NCBI GenBank assembly: GCA_050732995.1
Contig: JBOHSA010000055.1
Location: 1-8,418, forward strand
DNA from: JBOHSA01 sp050732995
Lineage (GTDB): Bacteria > Gemmatimonadota > Gemmatimonadetes > Gemmatimonadales > GWC2-71-9
Direction of reading: 5' to 3'
DNA: 8,418 nt
Shown here: positions 1-6,194 of the stretch, piece after piece
How positions within the stretch are numbered: the first letter of the stretch is position 1
How the letters are laid out: every line of letters starts with the position of its first letter
Program-made: the position numbers and the translations under genes
The notes under the pieces: model-generated
Databases searched by the model: none
What the model was told of the DNA's origin: nothing
The model's input: only the letters and a program-made list of their open reading frames with translations

Positions 1-1
1 G

Positions 2-646
2 GCGGCCGGCGTGGCCCGGCAGGTCCGGGTGCTGGGCGATGCGGAAGTGGGACTGTTCGCGGCGTTCGAGGGGGGGCCCGGCGTCCTGCTCATCGCCGGC
101 ACCGGGTCGATCGCTTTCGCCCGCGACCCGCAGGGCACGCTGCAACGCCGCGGCGGATACGGATGGCAGCTCGGTGACGAGGGCGGCGGCTACTGGCTCG
201 GCCGGCGCGCGCTCGCCGCCGCCGGGCGGACGCACGACGGACGGGAGGAGGGCACGACCCTCTTGGCCCGGCTGCTCGGCGCCCTGGGGCTGCGGGATTT
301 CGACGACCTGGTCCGTTGGGCCGCCACCGCCACGACGGCCCAGGTCGCCGGACTCGCACCCCAGGTGCTCAATGCCGCCCGGGACGGCGAGGGCGTGGCG
401 CTGCGCCTCTTGGAGGAGGCGGCACAGGAGCTCGCGGACCTCGTCGGCTCGCTGGGCCGGCATTTCCCGGAGCCCGACCCGTTGCGCGTCGCCACCGCGG
501 GCGGGTTGCTGCGCGTGGACTCGCCGCTCTACCGGGCGGTGCTGCCCGCCCTGCGCACCACCGTCCCCCGGGCCCGGCTGGAGGGCGGGGCGGTGGACGC
601 CGCGCTCGGCGCGCTGCGGCTGGCCCGAGAGCTGGTCGGCGGGTGA
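2..646 (+). CDS. BadF/BadG/BcrA/BcrD-type ATPase, probable N-acetylglucosamine kinase-like sugar kinase (5' end missing)
   Basis: This is the C-terminal 214 residues of an ASKHA-fold kinase/ATPase. The frame is open to the left edge, so the true start lies outside and the GTG at 11 is probably internal. Visible motifs, counted from base 2, are GDAEVGL (12-18), whose Asp fits the catalytic aspartate of N-acetylglucosamine kinases; AGTGS (32-36), the second phosphate-binding loop; then GGYGWQLGDEGGGYWLG, a glycine-rich signature typical of the BadF/NAGK family; and near the end ATAGGLLRV, the adenosine-binding segment. The family includes cytosolic kinases of amino sugars and activators of benzoyl-CoA and 2-hydroxyacyl-CoA dehydratases. 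No cysteine cluster for an iron-sulfur centre, as in the dehydratase activators, is seen in this part, so a sugar kinase is preferred. The gene converges on the symporter. The exact substrate cannot be read from the sequence. Confidence 0.85.
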   Translation, partial: AAGVARQVRVLGDAEVGLFAAFEGGPGVLLIAGTGSIAFARDPQGTLQRRGGYGWQLGDEGGGYWLGRRALAAAGRTHDGREEGTTLLARLLGALGLRDFDDLVRWAATATTAQVAGLAPQVLNAARDGEGVALRLLEEAAQELADLVGSLGRHFPEPDPLRVATAGGLLRVDSPLYRAVLPALRTTVPRARLEGGAVDAALGALRLARELVGG

Positions 647-837
647 CCGCGGTCTTGGGTCTGGACCCCGTGGGGTCACCGTTGACCGTGGCGGGTGGCG
701 CCGATCCCGTGGCCGCAGTGGTCTTCGCGTTGGCGGTGATCCTCGTCAGCGCCGACGTCATCATGGTGATCGTCACGACGATGGCGACGCCGCCGGCGCT
801 GAAGTGGAGTCTCGCCCGGCGCGAGCACGGGCGCTGA
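643..837 (+). CDS. Possible small single-helix membrane protein, coupled to the upstream kinase gene
   Basis: This is a 64-residue frame whose GTG start overlaps the kinase stop as GTGA, a common form of translational coupling. I do not recognise a family. Residues about 23-47 form one strongly hydrophobic stretch (PVAAVVFALAVILV, then VIMVIVTT) interrupted by Ser and Asp, followed by a basic tail (KWSLARREHGR), which suggests one membrane helix with the tail in the cytoplasm. About 90% of third codon positions are G or C and first positions are rich in G, as in the real genes here. It fills the gap between two convergent genes almost exactly. Against it: no strong ribosome binding site is seen (only GAGAG about 12 bases upstream) and high GC favours chance open frames. 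Real but unknown protein versus chance frame is roughly even. Confidence 0.45.
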   Translation: MTAVLGLDPVGSPLTVAGGADPVAAVVFALAVILVSADVIMVIVTTMATPPALKWSLARREHGR

Positions 838-851
838 GGCCCGCTCACGCG
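820..851. terminator. Candidate bidirectional hairpin at the convergent gene junction
   Basis: The arms CGCGAGCACGGGC (820-832) and GCCCGCTCACGCG (839-851) can pair at 10 of 13 positions around a 6-base loop, with a five-pair GC core next to the loop. The hairpin covers the stop codons of the 64-residue frame (837) and of the symporter (845), where a shared terminator would be expected. There is no T-run on either side, so it is not a canonical intrinsic terminator, and GC-rich DNA forms such stems by chance. Confidence 0.3.
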
Positions 852-2122
852 GCGGCGTTCACCGCCTTCGGATCCCACTCCGACTCGGTGCGCGCCACGT
901 AGACCACGGCGCTCATGTCCCCCACGACGTTGACCGTGGTGCGGCACATGTCGAGGATGCGGTCGACCCCGATGATCACGGCGATCGCCCCGGGCTCGAC
1001 GCCCACGATCCCGAGCACCCCCATGAGCAGCGGCAGCGAGCCGCCGGGCACGCCGGCGGCGCCGACGGCCGTGATCACGCTGAGGACGATGACGATCGCC
1101 TGGGTGGGCAGGTCGAGCGACAACCCGTACACCTGGGCCAGGAACAGCACGGTAACCCCCTCGAAAAGGGCGGTGCCGTTCATGCACATCGTCGAGCCGA
1201 GCGGGAGCACGAACCCCGCGATCTTGGGCGGGATTTTCAGCTCCTGCTCGGCGACGGCGATGTTGGTCGGGAGCGTCGCATTGCTCGAGCTGGTGGAGAA
1301 AGCCGTGACGATGCTGGCGCGGATCCGGCTGTAGAACACACGGGGCGAGAGGCCGCCGAGCACTCGGACGAAGAGGGAAATCGAGACGACCCCGTGCAAC
1401 GCGAGCCCCACGAGCACGACGACGACGTATAGCCCCAGCTTCTGGAGCAGGGCGAACCCGAAGCGCGACGTCACCACGAAGATCAGCCCGAAGACCCCGA
1501 AGGGCGCGAGCTTCATCGCCAAATCGATGATCTTGACCACGATGTCGCCGAGGGCCTCGAGCACCCGGAGCATCGGCTTGGCCTTCTCCTGCGGGATCAG
1601 CGTCAGCGCCGCGCCGAAGACGAGGGCGAAGAAGATGATCCCCAGCATGTCGAGCGAGGCCGCCGCCTGCACCGGGTTGCGTGGGACGATATTCACGAAG
1701 GTTTCGACGCCGAATCGTCCCGCACCCCCCGCCTGCAGCCCTTCGGCTTGGGACCGGTAGGTCGCCATGAGCTGCTCCCGGACCGCGGGATCGAGTCCCT
1801 CGCCGGGGCGGATCAGGTTCACCAGGATCAGGCCGATCGTCGCCGAGACGGCGGTCGAGACCAGGAAGTAGGCGATCGTGCGCGCCCCCACGCGCCCCAC
1901 CTTGCGGATGTCGCCCAGTCCCGCGACGCCGAGCGTCAGCGACGCGAACACCAGCGGGACGATGGTCATCAGCAGCATCCGCAGGAAGATCTGGCCGACG
2001 GGCCCCGCGACGTTGTCCCCGATCCACGTGACCCACGCCGCGCCGGGCGCGAGGGCGTTGGCGGACGTGCCGGCCACCGCGCCCAGGACCAGGCCGAGGA
2101 CAATCTTGGTATGGAGCTTCAT
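845..2122 (-). CDS. Dicarboxylate/amino acid:cation symporter (DAACS/GltP-DctA family)
   Basis: This is a full-length 425-residue inner-membrane secondary transporter with the glutamate-transporter fold; the family takes up glutamate, aspartate or C4-dicarboxylates with Na+ or H+. It shows the serine-rich hairpin 1 (STSSSNATLP, 276-285), hairpin 2 (GVPGGSLPLL, 357-366) and the helix-8 signature RILDMCRTTVNVVGD. The last supplies D391, R394, T395, N398 and D402, equivalent to the substrate and cation ligands D394, R397, T398, N401 and D405 of the archaeal GltPh. The retained Arg favours an acidic substrate. The usual NMDGT motif of helix 7 reads CMNGT here (313-317), changing two cation-site positions. 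S89 and T90 keep hydroxyls where GltPh has T92/S93. The ATG start overlaps the stop of the amino acid permease as ATGA, with GGAGG 11 bases upstream, so the two should be co-translated. Family is certain; substrate and coupling ion are inferred. Confidence 0.95.
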   Translation of the reverse strand: MKLHTKIVLGLVLGAVAGTSANALAPGAAWVTWIGDNVAGPVGQIFLRMLLMTIVPLVFASLTLGVAGLGDIRKVGRVGARTIAYFLVSTAVSATIGLILVNLIRPGEGLDPAVREQLMATYRSQAEGLQAGGAGRFGVETFVNIVPRNPVQAAASLDMLGIIFFALVFGAALTLIPQEKAKPMLRVLEALGDIVVKIIDLAMKLAPFGVFGLIFVVTSRFGFALLQKLGLYVVVVLVGLALHGVVSISLFVRVLGGLSPRVFYSRIRASIVTAFSTSSSNATLPTNIAVAEQELKIPPKIAGFVLPLGSTMCMNGTALFEGVTVLFLAQVYGLSLDLPTQAIVIVLSVITAVGAAGVPGGSLPLLMGVLGIVGVEPGAIAVIIGVDRILDMCRTTVNVVGDMSAVVYVARTESEWDPKAVNAAA

Positions 2123-3615
2123 GGGCCGCTCGGCCTCCGCAGCCGGCTATGGCGGTAGCCGTAGGCGAAGTACAACGCCAGGCCGAGGGCGAGCCACAAG
2201 CCGAAGCGCTCCCATGCCTGCCGCGGCAGGCCGATCATGATGAATACACAGCCGGCCGCGGCCGCGAGGCTGATGAGCCAGACGAACGGCACACGGAACG
2301 GCCGCGGCCGATCGGGCTCCTTGTAGCGCAGCACAAGTACCCCGATGGAAACCAGTGTGAACGCGAACAGCGTGCCGATGTTCGTCAGGTCGTAGGTCTC
2401 CCCCGCGTCCCCCACGAGCGCCCACAACCCGACGAACAGCCCGGTGACCAGCGTCGTGATGTGCGGCACCCGGCGCTTGGGGTGCACGCGGGCGGCCCAC
2501 GACGGCAGGAGGCCGTCTCGGCCCATCGCGAAGAAGATCCGCGGCTGGCCGTACTGGAACACGAGCAGCACCGCGGTCATGGACACGATCGCGCCGAGCG
2601 CGACGATCCAGCCGACGGTGCGGAACCCGGCGATCTCCAGCGCCTTGGCCAGCGGGTCGGCCACGCCGAGCTGGGTGTACGGCACCATCCCGGTGAGCAC
2701 TGCGCCCACGATTACGTAGATCAGCGTGCAGACCGCCAGGCCCCCGAGGATGCCGATCGGCAGGTTGCGTTGCGGGTTTTTCGTCTCCTCGGCCGCGGTC
2801 GAAATCGCGTCGAACCCGATGTAGGCGAAGAACACGATGGCGGCGCCCTGATGGATGCCGCGGAAGCCGTTCGGGGCGAAAGGCGTGTAATTGTCCCAGT
2901 TGATCCGGGTCAGGCCCGCCACAATGAACAGGCCCAACACCAGCAGCTTGATGATGACGAGCACGTTGTTGGTGCGCGTGCTCTCGCGCACACCGAGCAG
3001 CAGGAGCCAGGTGATCAGCCCCACGATCACGGCGGCCGGCAGGTTGACGAGGATCGGGATCCCGAAGATGCGCGGCGCGGTCTCGAGCAGGCCGTGGAGC
3101 GCGGGGTTGGGACTCAGCAGCGCGGTGCGGTAGCCGGTCGTGAGCCAGGCGGGCAACTGGACGTCGAACCCCCGCAGCAGCGTCGTGAAGTAGTCCCCCC
3201 ACGAGATGGCCACGGCGACGTTCCCGACGGCGTACTCGAGGATGAGGTCCCAGCCGATGATCCAGGCGACGAGCTCGCCCAGCGTCGCGTACGAGTAGGC
3301 GTACGCGCTTCCGGCCTGCGGGATCATGGACGCGAGCTCCGCGTAGCAGAGCCCGGCCAGGGCGCAGGCGACGCCGAGCAGCAGGAAGGAGAGCACCAGG
3401 GCGGGCCCCGCCCCACTACGCACCAGGTTGCCCGCCGCGTCGTACTGTCCCGCGGCCGCGGTGCCGATGGCGCCGAAGATGCCGGCGCCGATGACGGCGC
3501 CGATGCCCAGCAGCACCAGGTCGCCGGCCCCGAGGGCCCGCTTCAGCGAGTGCGGCGTGTCGACTTCACCGACCAGCAGCTCGGCGATCGGCTTCCGCGT
3601 GAACAGCTGGCGCAC
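2119..3615 (-). CDS. Amino acid permease, APC superfamily (cationic amino acid transporter-like)
   Basis: This is a 498-residue protein with about 12 hydrophobic segments, the usual size for an APC permease. Helix 1 has the unwound substrate-binding signature GIGAVIGAGIF (37-47). Helix 6 has FFAYIGFDAISTAAEE (262-277), followed by the conserved loop TKNPQRNLP (278-286), typical of the CAT/YfnA/GkApcT branch of inner-membrane amino acid:proton symporters. The loop between helices 1 and 2 looks extended by about a dozen polar residues (AGQYDAAGNLVRSG). The GTG start is supported by GGAGG at 3620-3624, 4 bases upstream; no in-frame ATG appears before residue 97. The tonB gene upstream ends 29 bases away and the symporter downstream overlaps by four bases, so it probably belongs to the same transcript. 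The exact amino acid carried cannot be told. Confidence 0.95.
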   Translation of the reverse strand: MRQLFTRKPIAELLVGEVDTPHSLKRALGAGDLVLLGIGAVIGAGIFGAIGTAAAGQYDAAGNLVRSGAGPALVLSFLLLGVACALAGLCYAELASMIPQAGSAYAYSYATLGELVAWIIGWDLILEYAVGNVAVAISWGDYFTTLLRGFDVQLPAWLTTGYRTALLSPNPALHGLLETAPRIFGIPILVNLPAAVIVGLITWLLLLGVRESTRTNNVLVIIKLLVLGLFIVAGLTRINWDNYTPFAPNGFRGIHQGAAIVFFAYIGFDAISTAAEETKNPQRNLPIGILGGLAVCTLIYVIVGAVLTGMVPYTQLGVADPLAKALEIAGFRTVGWIVALGAIVSMTAVLLVFQYGQPRIFFAMGRDGLLPSWAARVHPKRRVPHITTLVTGLFVGLWALVGDAGETYDLTNIGTLFAFTLVSIGVLVLRYKEPDRPRPFRVPFVWLISLAAAAGCVFIMIGLPRQAWERFGLWLALGLALYFAYGYRHSRLRRPSGP

Positions 3616-3644
3616 GAGTCCTCCGCGGTCGGTCGGGGCCGGGG

Positions 3645-4415
3645 CTATGGCACGGTGATGTCGATCGTGTAGACGCTGGCGACGGGCTGGCCGTCGCGCG
3701 TCCGTGCCGGGGTGAACTGGAACGCCATCATCCGCTCGATGAACTCCCGGCGATACTTCTCGTCGCGCAGCTCGGGCGTCACGACGACGCGCGTCACGCG
3801 ACCGTCCGCGGCGACCCAGAACCGCACGCGGTACACGCGTCCCTTGACGGCCGGGGGCGCATTCACCGGGGGCAGAATCACCCCCCGCGGATTGGCGTCG
3901 AGAATGTAACCGCCTTCGCCGTCCGTACCAGGTCCGGCGACGCTCCCCGGTCCTGTCCCGGCGCCCGTGCCCCCGCCGGTGCCCGGGCCGGCCCCGCCCC
4001 CGGTCCCCGCGGTCGCCGGGCTCAGCGCGGCGAGCCGCGGCAGCTCGAGCGCGGCCAGATCGAGGGGGATGGGAACGATCGGGGGGACGGCGGTGAGCGT
4101 GAGCGACGGCGGGACGGGGACGTCCACCGCGATCGGGGTCGACAGGGCCGGCAGGGTGAGGAAGCGGGCCAGCCGCTCACCACCCCCACCGCTGGGCCCG
4201 CCACCTCCCCGGCCGGGGCCGCCGTGGAACAACTCCGCGCCCCGCCAGAAGATCGCGAGGACGATCACGGCGTGGGCGATCAGGGCGGCGGCCGTTCCCG
4301 GTCCGCCGCGGCGCCGCGTGAGTGGGAGGCGATAGGCGTCGAACGGTGGCCGCGCGGGCGACGCGGGTTGGGGAGGATCGGGGGGGGGGGAGGGGGGAAA
4401 CGGGGCGGCGGTCAC
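3645..4415 (-). CDS. TonB-family energy transducer with Pro-rich N-terminus and Gly-rich linker
   Basis: This is a 256-residue protein. Residues 1-30 are a proline-rich leader, followed by a basic stretch (RRR, 34-36), one membrane helix (about 41-57, ALIAHAVIVLAIFW) with a His (48) where TonB has its essential helix His, two glycine-rich stretches (65-79 and 137-168), and a C-terminal TonB-like domain (189-256). In that domain KGRVYRVRFWVAADGRV and FQFTPARTRDGQPV match the family's strand and FxPA patterns. It should span the inner membrane and reach outer-membrane partners. The start is GTG; an in-frame stop lies 3-5 bases before it and no good ribosome binding site is seen. It lies 25 bases after the second exbD, so coupled translation is likely. 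Codons 9-12 contain an 11-base C run on the coding strand, a possible slippage site. Less similar to the first TonB than expected of a recent duplicate. A role other than receptor energising is possible. Confidence 0.85.
   Translation of the reverse strand: MTAAPFPPSPPPDPPQPASPARPPFDAYRLPLTRRRGGPGTAAALIAHAVIVLAIFWRGAELFHGGPGRGGGGPSGGGGERLARFLTLPALSTPIAVDVPVPPSLTLTAVPPIVPIPLDLAALELPRLAALSPATAGTGGGAGPGTGGGTGAGTGPGSVAGPGTDGEGGYILDANPRGVILPPVNAPPAVKGRVYRVRFWVAADGRVTRVVVTPELRDEKYRREFIERMMAFQFTPARTRDGQPVASVYTIDITVP
4380..4390. repeat. G11/C11 homopolymer inside the second tonB
   Basis: Eleven G residues in a row on the plus strand, followed by A and six more G (4392-4397). On the coding strand the run is C11 at bases 26-36 of the tonB gene, encoding the end of Ser9 and Pro10-12. 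A change of one or two bases would frameshift the protein ahead of its membrane helix. Such tracts act as phase-variation switches in some bacteria, but they are also a common place for sequencing and assembly errors. Confidence 0.9.
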
Positions 4416-4440
4416 GCCCTATTGGTACACCCGAGCGGTG

Positions 4441-4884
4441 CTAGGAGCCGCCACCCCCCACGCTCTTGGCCTTGTCGGCCGGCGTGAAGCCGATGACCTG
4501 GACCCCGGCCCCGCGGGCGAGGTCCATGACCTCGATGACTTCCCGGTATTTCCGGTTGCCCGCGGCCTTGATGAACATCAGCTTGGCCGGCCGCTGGTCG
4601 TAGATCTCGTGGAGCTTGGCCTCCAGCCCGCTCAGGCTCACGGGTTGGTTATTGACGGCGTAGGAGCCGTCGGCCCGGAGCTCGAGCACGATCTGGTCGC
4701 TCTGCTGCTGCTGTTTCTGTTTCGGCGGCGGCTGCTCGGGCGGCACCTGGGCGTCGAAGGCGCGCCGCGACAGGGGCAGGGTGATCATGAAGATGATCAG
4801 CAGCACCAGCAGCACGTCGATCATCGGCGTGACGTTGATGTCCGCCGTCAGTCCGGCTCGGCCCCCTCCCCCACCCATGGCCAC
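4441..4884 (-). CDS. exbD: ExbD/TolR-family biopolymer transport protein (second copy)
   Basis: This is a 147-residue inner-membrane protein. It has a short Gly-rich cytoplasmic start, one helix (about 16-36) in the signature ADINVTPMIDVLLVLLIIFM, and a periplasmic C-terminal domain (about 63-137) ending in VIGFTPADKA. D23 in the helix is the proton-carrying Asp of the family (D25 in E. coli ExbD). A Pro/Gln-rich linker (EQPPPKQKQQQQ, 50-61) joins helix and domain. With ExbB it forms the proton-driven motor that energises TonB. A GTG start at 4884 is chosen over the ATG two codons later because GGAG (4893-4896) lies 8 bases upstream of the GTG. Only three bases separate it from the preceding exbD stop. 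It differs strongly from the other copy outside the membrane segment, which suggests different partners or a heteromeric pair rather than redundancy. Confidence 0.95.
   Translation of the reverse strand: MAMGGGGGRAGLTADINVTPMIDVLLVLLIIFMITLPLSRRAFDAQVPPEQPPPKQKQQQQSDQIVLELRADGSYAVNNQPVSLSGLEAKLHEIYDQRPAKLMFIKAAGNRKYREVIEVMDLARGAGVQVIGFTPADKAKSVGGGGS
4783..4847. repeat. Direct repeat, copy A, within the second exbD (pairs with 5266-5330)
   Basis: These 65 bases match 5266-5330 at 64 positions; the one difference is G at 4812 against T at 5295. Both copies encode the ADINVTPMID membrane segment in the same frame and at the same residue numbers. The copies start 483 bases apart, a multiple of three. 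Confidence 0.95.
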
Positions 4885-4887
4885 CGC

Positions 4888-5367
4888 CTAGTCTCCCCCG
4901 CCTTCGGGCCGACCGGTCCCGGTGCGTTTCTGCTCCGTGATGGCTCCGATCACGCGGACGCCGGCCTTGCGGGCGATCTCCACCGCCTCCTGCACGCGGG
5001 CGTAGTCGATTTCCTGGTCCGCCTTCAGGTAGAGGATTTTGTCCACCGAGCGGATGGAGTAGATCGCGCGCAGCTGGGCCGGCAGGTCGGCGTCGTTGAT
5101 GAAGCGCGGCCCGGTGTACTTGCCGCTCGGGCCGGTCATGTCGATGTAGAACTTCCCCTGGTAATCGATGCCGAGGCGGATCTCGCCCTCGGTCTCCTCG
5201 CGCGACTCCGGGTTGAGCGCGCGGGGGATGGTGGCCTGAAAGCCGGCGGTGATGGCCGGGGTCACGATCATGAAGATGATCAGCAGCACCAGCATCACGT
5301 CGATCATCGGCGTGACGTTGATGTCCGCCGCGACCGGCAGTTTGGTATTATCGGCTGATTGGGCCAC
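4888..5367 (-). CDS. exbD: ExbD/TolR-family biopolymer transport protein (first copy)
   Basis: This is a 159-residue protein of the same plan as the downstream copy: cytoplasmic start, one helix with ADINVTPMIDVMLVLLIIFM (14-33) holding the proton-carrying D23, and a periplasmic domain. That domain is longer than in the second copy, with an inserted segment (about 66-92, GIDYQGKFYIDMTGPSGKY and on) before the conserved DLPAQLRAIY and KILYLKADQEIDY stretches and the ending VRVIGAITEQK. It should assemble with ExbB in the inner-membrane motor. The GTG start lies inside the last codons of exbB: the genes overlap by 20 bases in different frames. No clear ribosome binding site is visible, so translation probably depends on ribosomes finishing exbB. 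Tandem unequal exbD genes after one exbB are a known arrangement in several Gram-negative phyla. Confidence 0.95.
   Translation of the reverse strand: MAQSADNTKLPVAADINVTPMIDVMLVLLIIFMIVTPAITAGFQATIPRALNPESREETEGEIRLGIDYQGKFYIDMTGPSGKYTGPRFINDADLPAQLRAIYSIRSVDKILYLKADQEIDYARVQEAVEIARKAGVRVIGAITEQKRTGTGRPEGGGD
5266..5330. repeat. Direct repeat, copy B, within the first exbD (pairs with 4783-4847)
   Basis: This is the partner of the repeat at 4783-4847, with one mismatch in 65 bases. It spans the codons of the membrane helix and the residues just before it. Flanking sequence on both sides diverges abruptly. Confidence 0.95.
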
Positions 5368-6157
5368 TGGACTGCGACGCTTTCTGCGTCTGGAATTCCT
5401 TCGTGAAGATCGACCGGCCGAACTCGGATCCCACGCTCTTGATGAGGTAGTCGATCAGCTCTTTCGAGGTGTAGGTCATCTCGACGGAGAGGAAGTCCAG
5501 CTTGGTCGAGAAGTAGTTGTAGAGCCAGACCGCCGGGATCGCGACCAGGAGGCCGAACGCGGTGGTGATCAGCGCCTCGGCCACGCCGCCCGTGATCGCG
5601 GCGAGGGAGCCCGAGCCGCCGGAGGCGGCCATCCCCTGGAATGCGGTCACGATGCCCATCGTGGTGCCCAGCAGCCCGACGAACGGGGCGGTGGCGCCGG
5701 TCGTGGCCAGGACGCCGAGGCCGCGCTTCATCTCGGCCGTGATGATCAGCATCTGGCGCTCCACGGCGCGCTCGGCCGAGTTGATGTCGGCGGCGGTGAT
5801 CGTGGCGCGGTCGCGGAGCAGCGGCTTCACCTCCTGCAACGCTTCGCCCAGCACCCGCGCGACGTGGCTGTTCTTGAACGTGGGCTTTTCCGCCAGGTGG
5901 ATCGCCGCGTCCAGCTGCTCTTCCTGCAACGAGCGCGAGAACTCCGGCGCGAACTTCGCCGTCGCCTTCTGCGCCCGCCGGATGTAGATCAGCTTCATGA
6001 TCGTGACCGACCACGACCAGATGGACATGATGAGCATCACGAAGACGATGCCCTTGGCGAAATTCCCCATCGACCGCCACAGCTCGGCGTAACTCATGGC
6101 GGCGGCTTCGGGGGCCTGCACCAGGAGGTTCATCGCGTTCAACAGCGCGCCGTTCAT
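5348..6157 (-). CDS. exbB: ExbB/TolQ/MotA-family proton channel subunit
   Basis: This is a 269-residue protein with three hydrophobic helices (about 34-58, 150-175 and 190-215). The family signature GATAPFVGLLGTTMGIVTAF (154-173) lies at helix 2, and GGVAEALITTAFGLLVAIPA (190-209) forms helix 3. T165/T166, E194 and T198/T199 correspond to the polar residues lining the proton path in E. coli ExbB (T148, E176, T181). It forms the pore subunit around ExbD and drives TonB with the proton gradient. The frame is open 34 codons further upstream, but the ATG at 6157 is chosen because AAGGAG (6167-6172) stands 9 bases before it and the extension would run into the upstream tonB. The C-terminal tail overlaps the first exbD by 20 bases. 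TolQ is the alternative name, but the tonB neighbours favour the Ton system. Confidence 0.95.
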   Translation of the reverse strand: MNGALLNAMNLLVQAPEAAAMSYAELWRSMGNFAKGIVFVMLIMSIWSWSVTIMKLIYIRRAQKATAKFAPEFSRSLQEEQLDAAIHLAEKPTFKNSHVARVLGEALQEVKPLLRDRATITAADINSAERAVERQMLIITAEMKRGLGVLATTGATAPFVGLLGTTMGIVTAFQGMAASGGSGSLAAITGGVAEALITTAFGLLVAIPAVWLYNYFSTKLDFLSVEMTYTSKELIDYLIKSVGSEFGRSIFTKEFQTQKASQSSGPISR

Positions 6158-6166
6158 CGGTTCGGA

Positions 6167-6172
6167 CTCCTT
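6167..6172 (-). promoter_or_regulatory. Ribosome binding site that fixes the exbB start
   Basis: AAGGAG on the coding strand, 9 bases before the ATG at 6157. It is in the short gap after tonB and rules out the longer upstream frame as the start of exbB. Confidence 0.75.
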
Positions 6173-6194
6173 CGAGTCGCCAACGGGTGGAAGG

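Noticed and set aside
369..2036. Long 555-codon open frame on the minus strand overlapping the symporter and the kinase-like gene
   Set aside because: It is a shadow in another frame: composition is Arg/Pro/Ala-rich with no motif, and the symporter frame across the same bases has all family signatures.
2149..3672. 507-codon plus-strand open frame opposite the amino acid permease
   Set aside because: It is made of Gln, Arg, Asp and Gly in low-complexity order, as expected from the complement of a hydrophobic GC-rich gene; no ribosome binding site or domain.
3930..4015. GC-rich repetitive stretch as a regulatory repeat or CRISPR-like array
   Set aside because: It has no fixed repeat unit or spacers and is explained by the Gly-rich linker of the second TonB.
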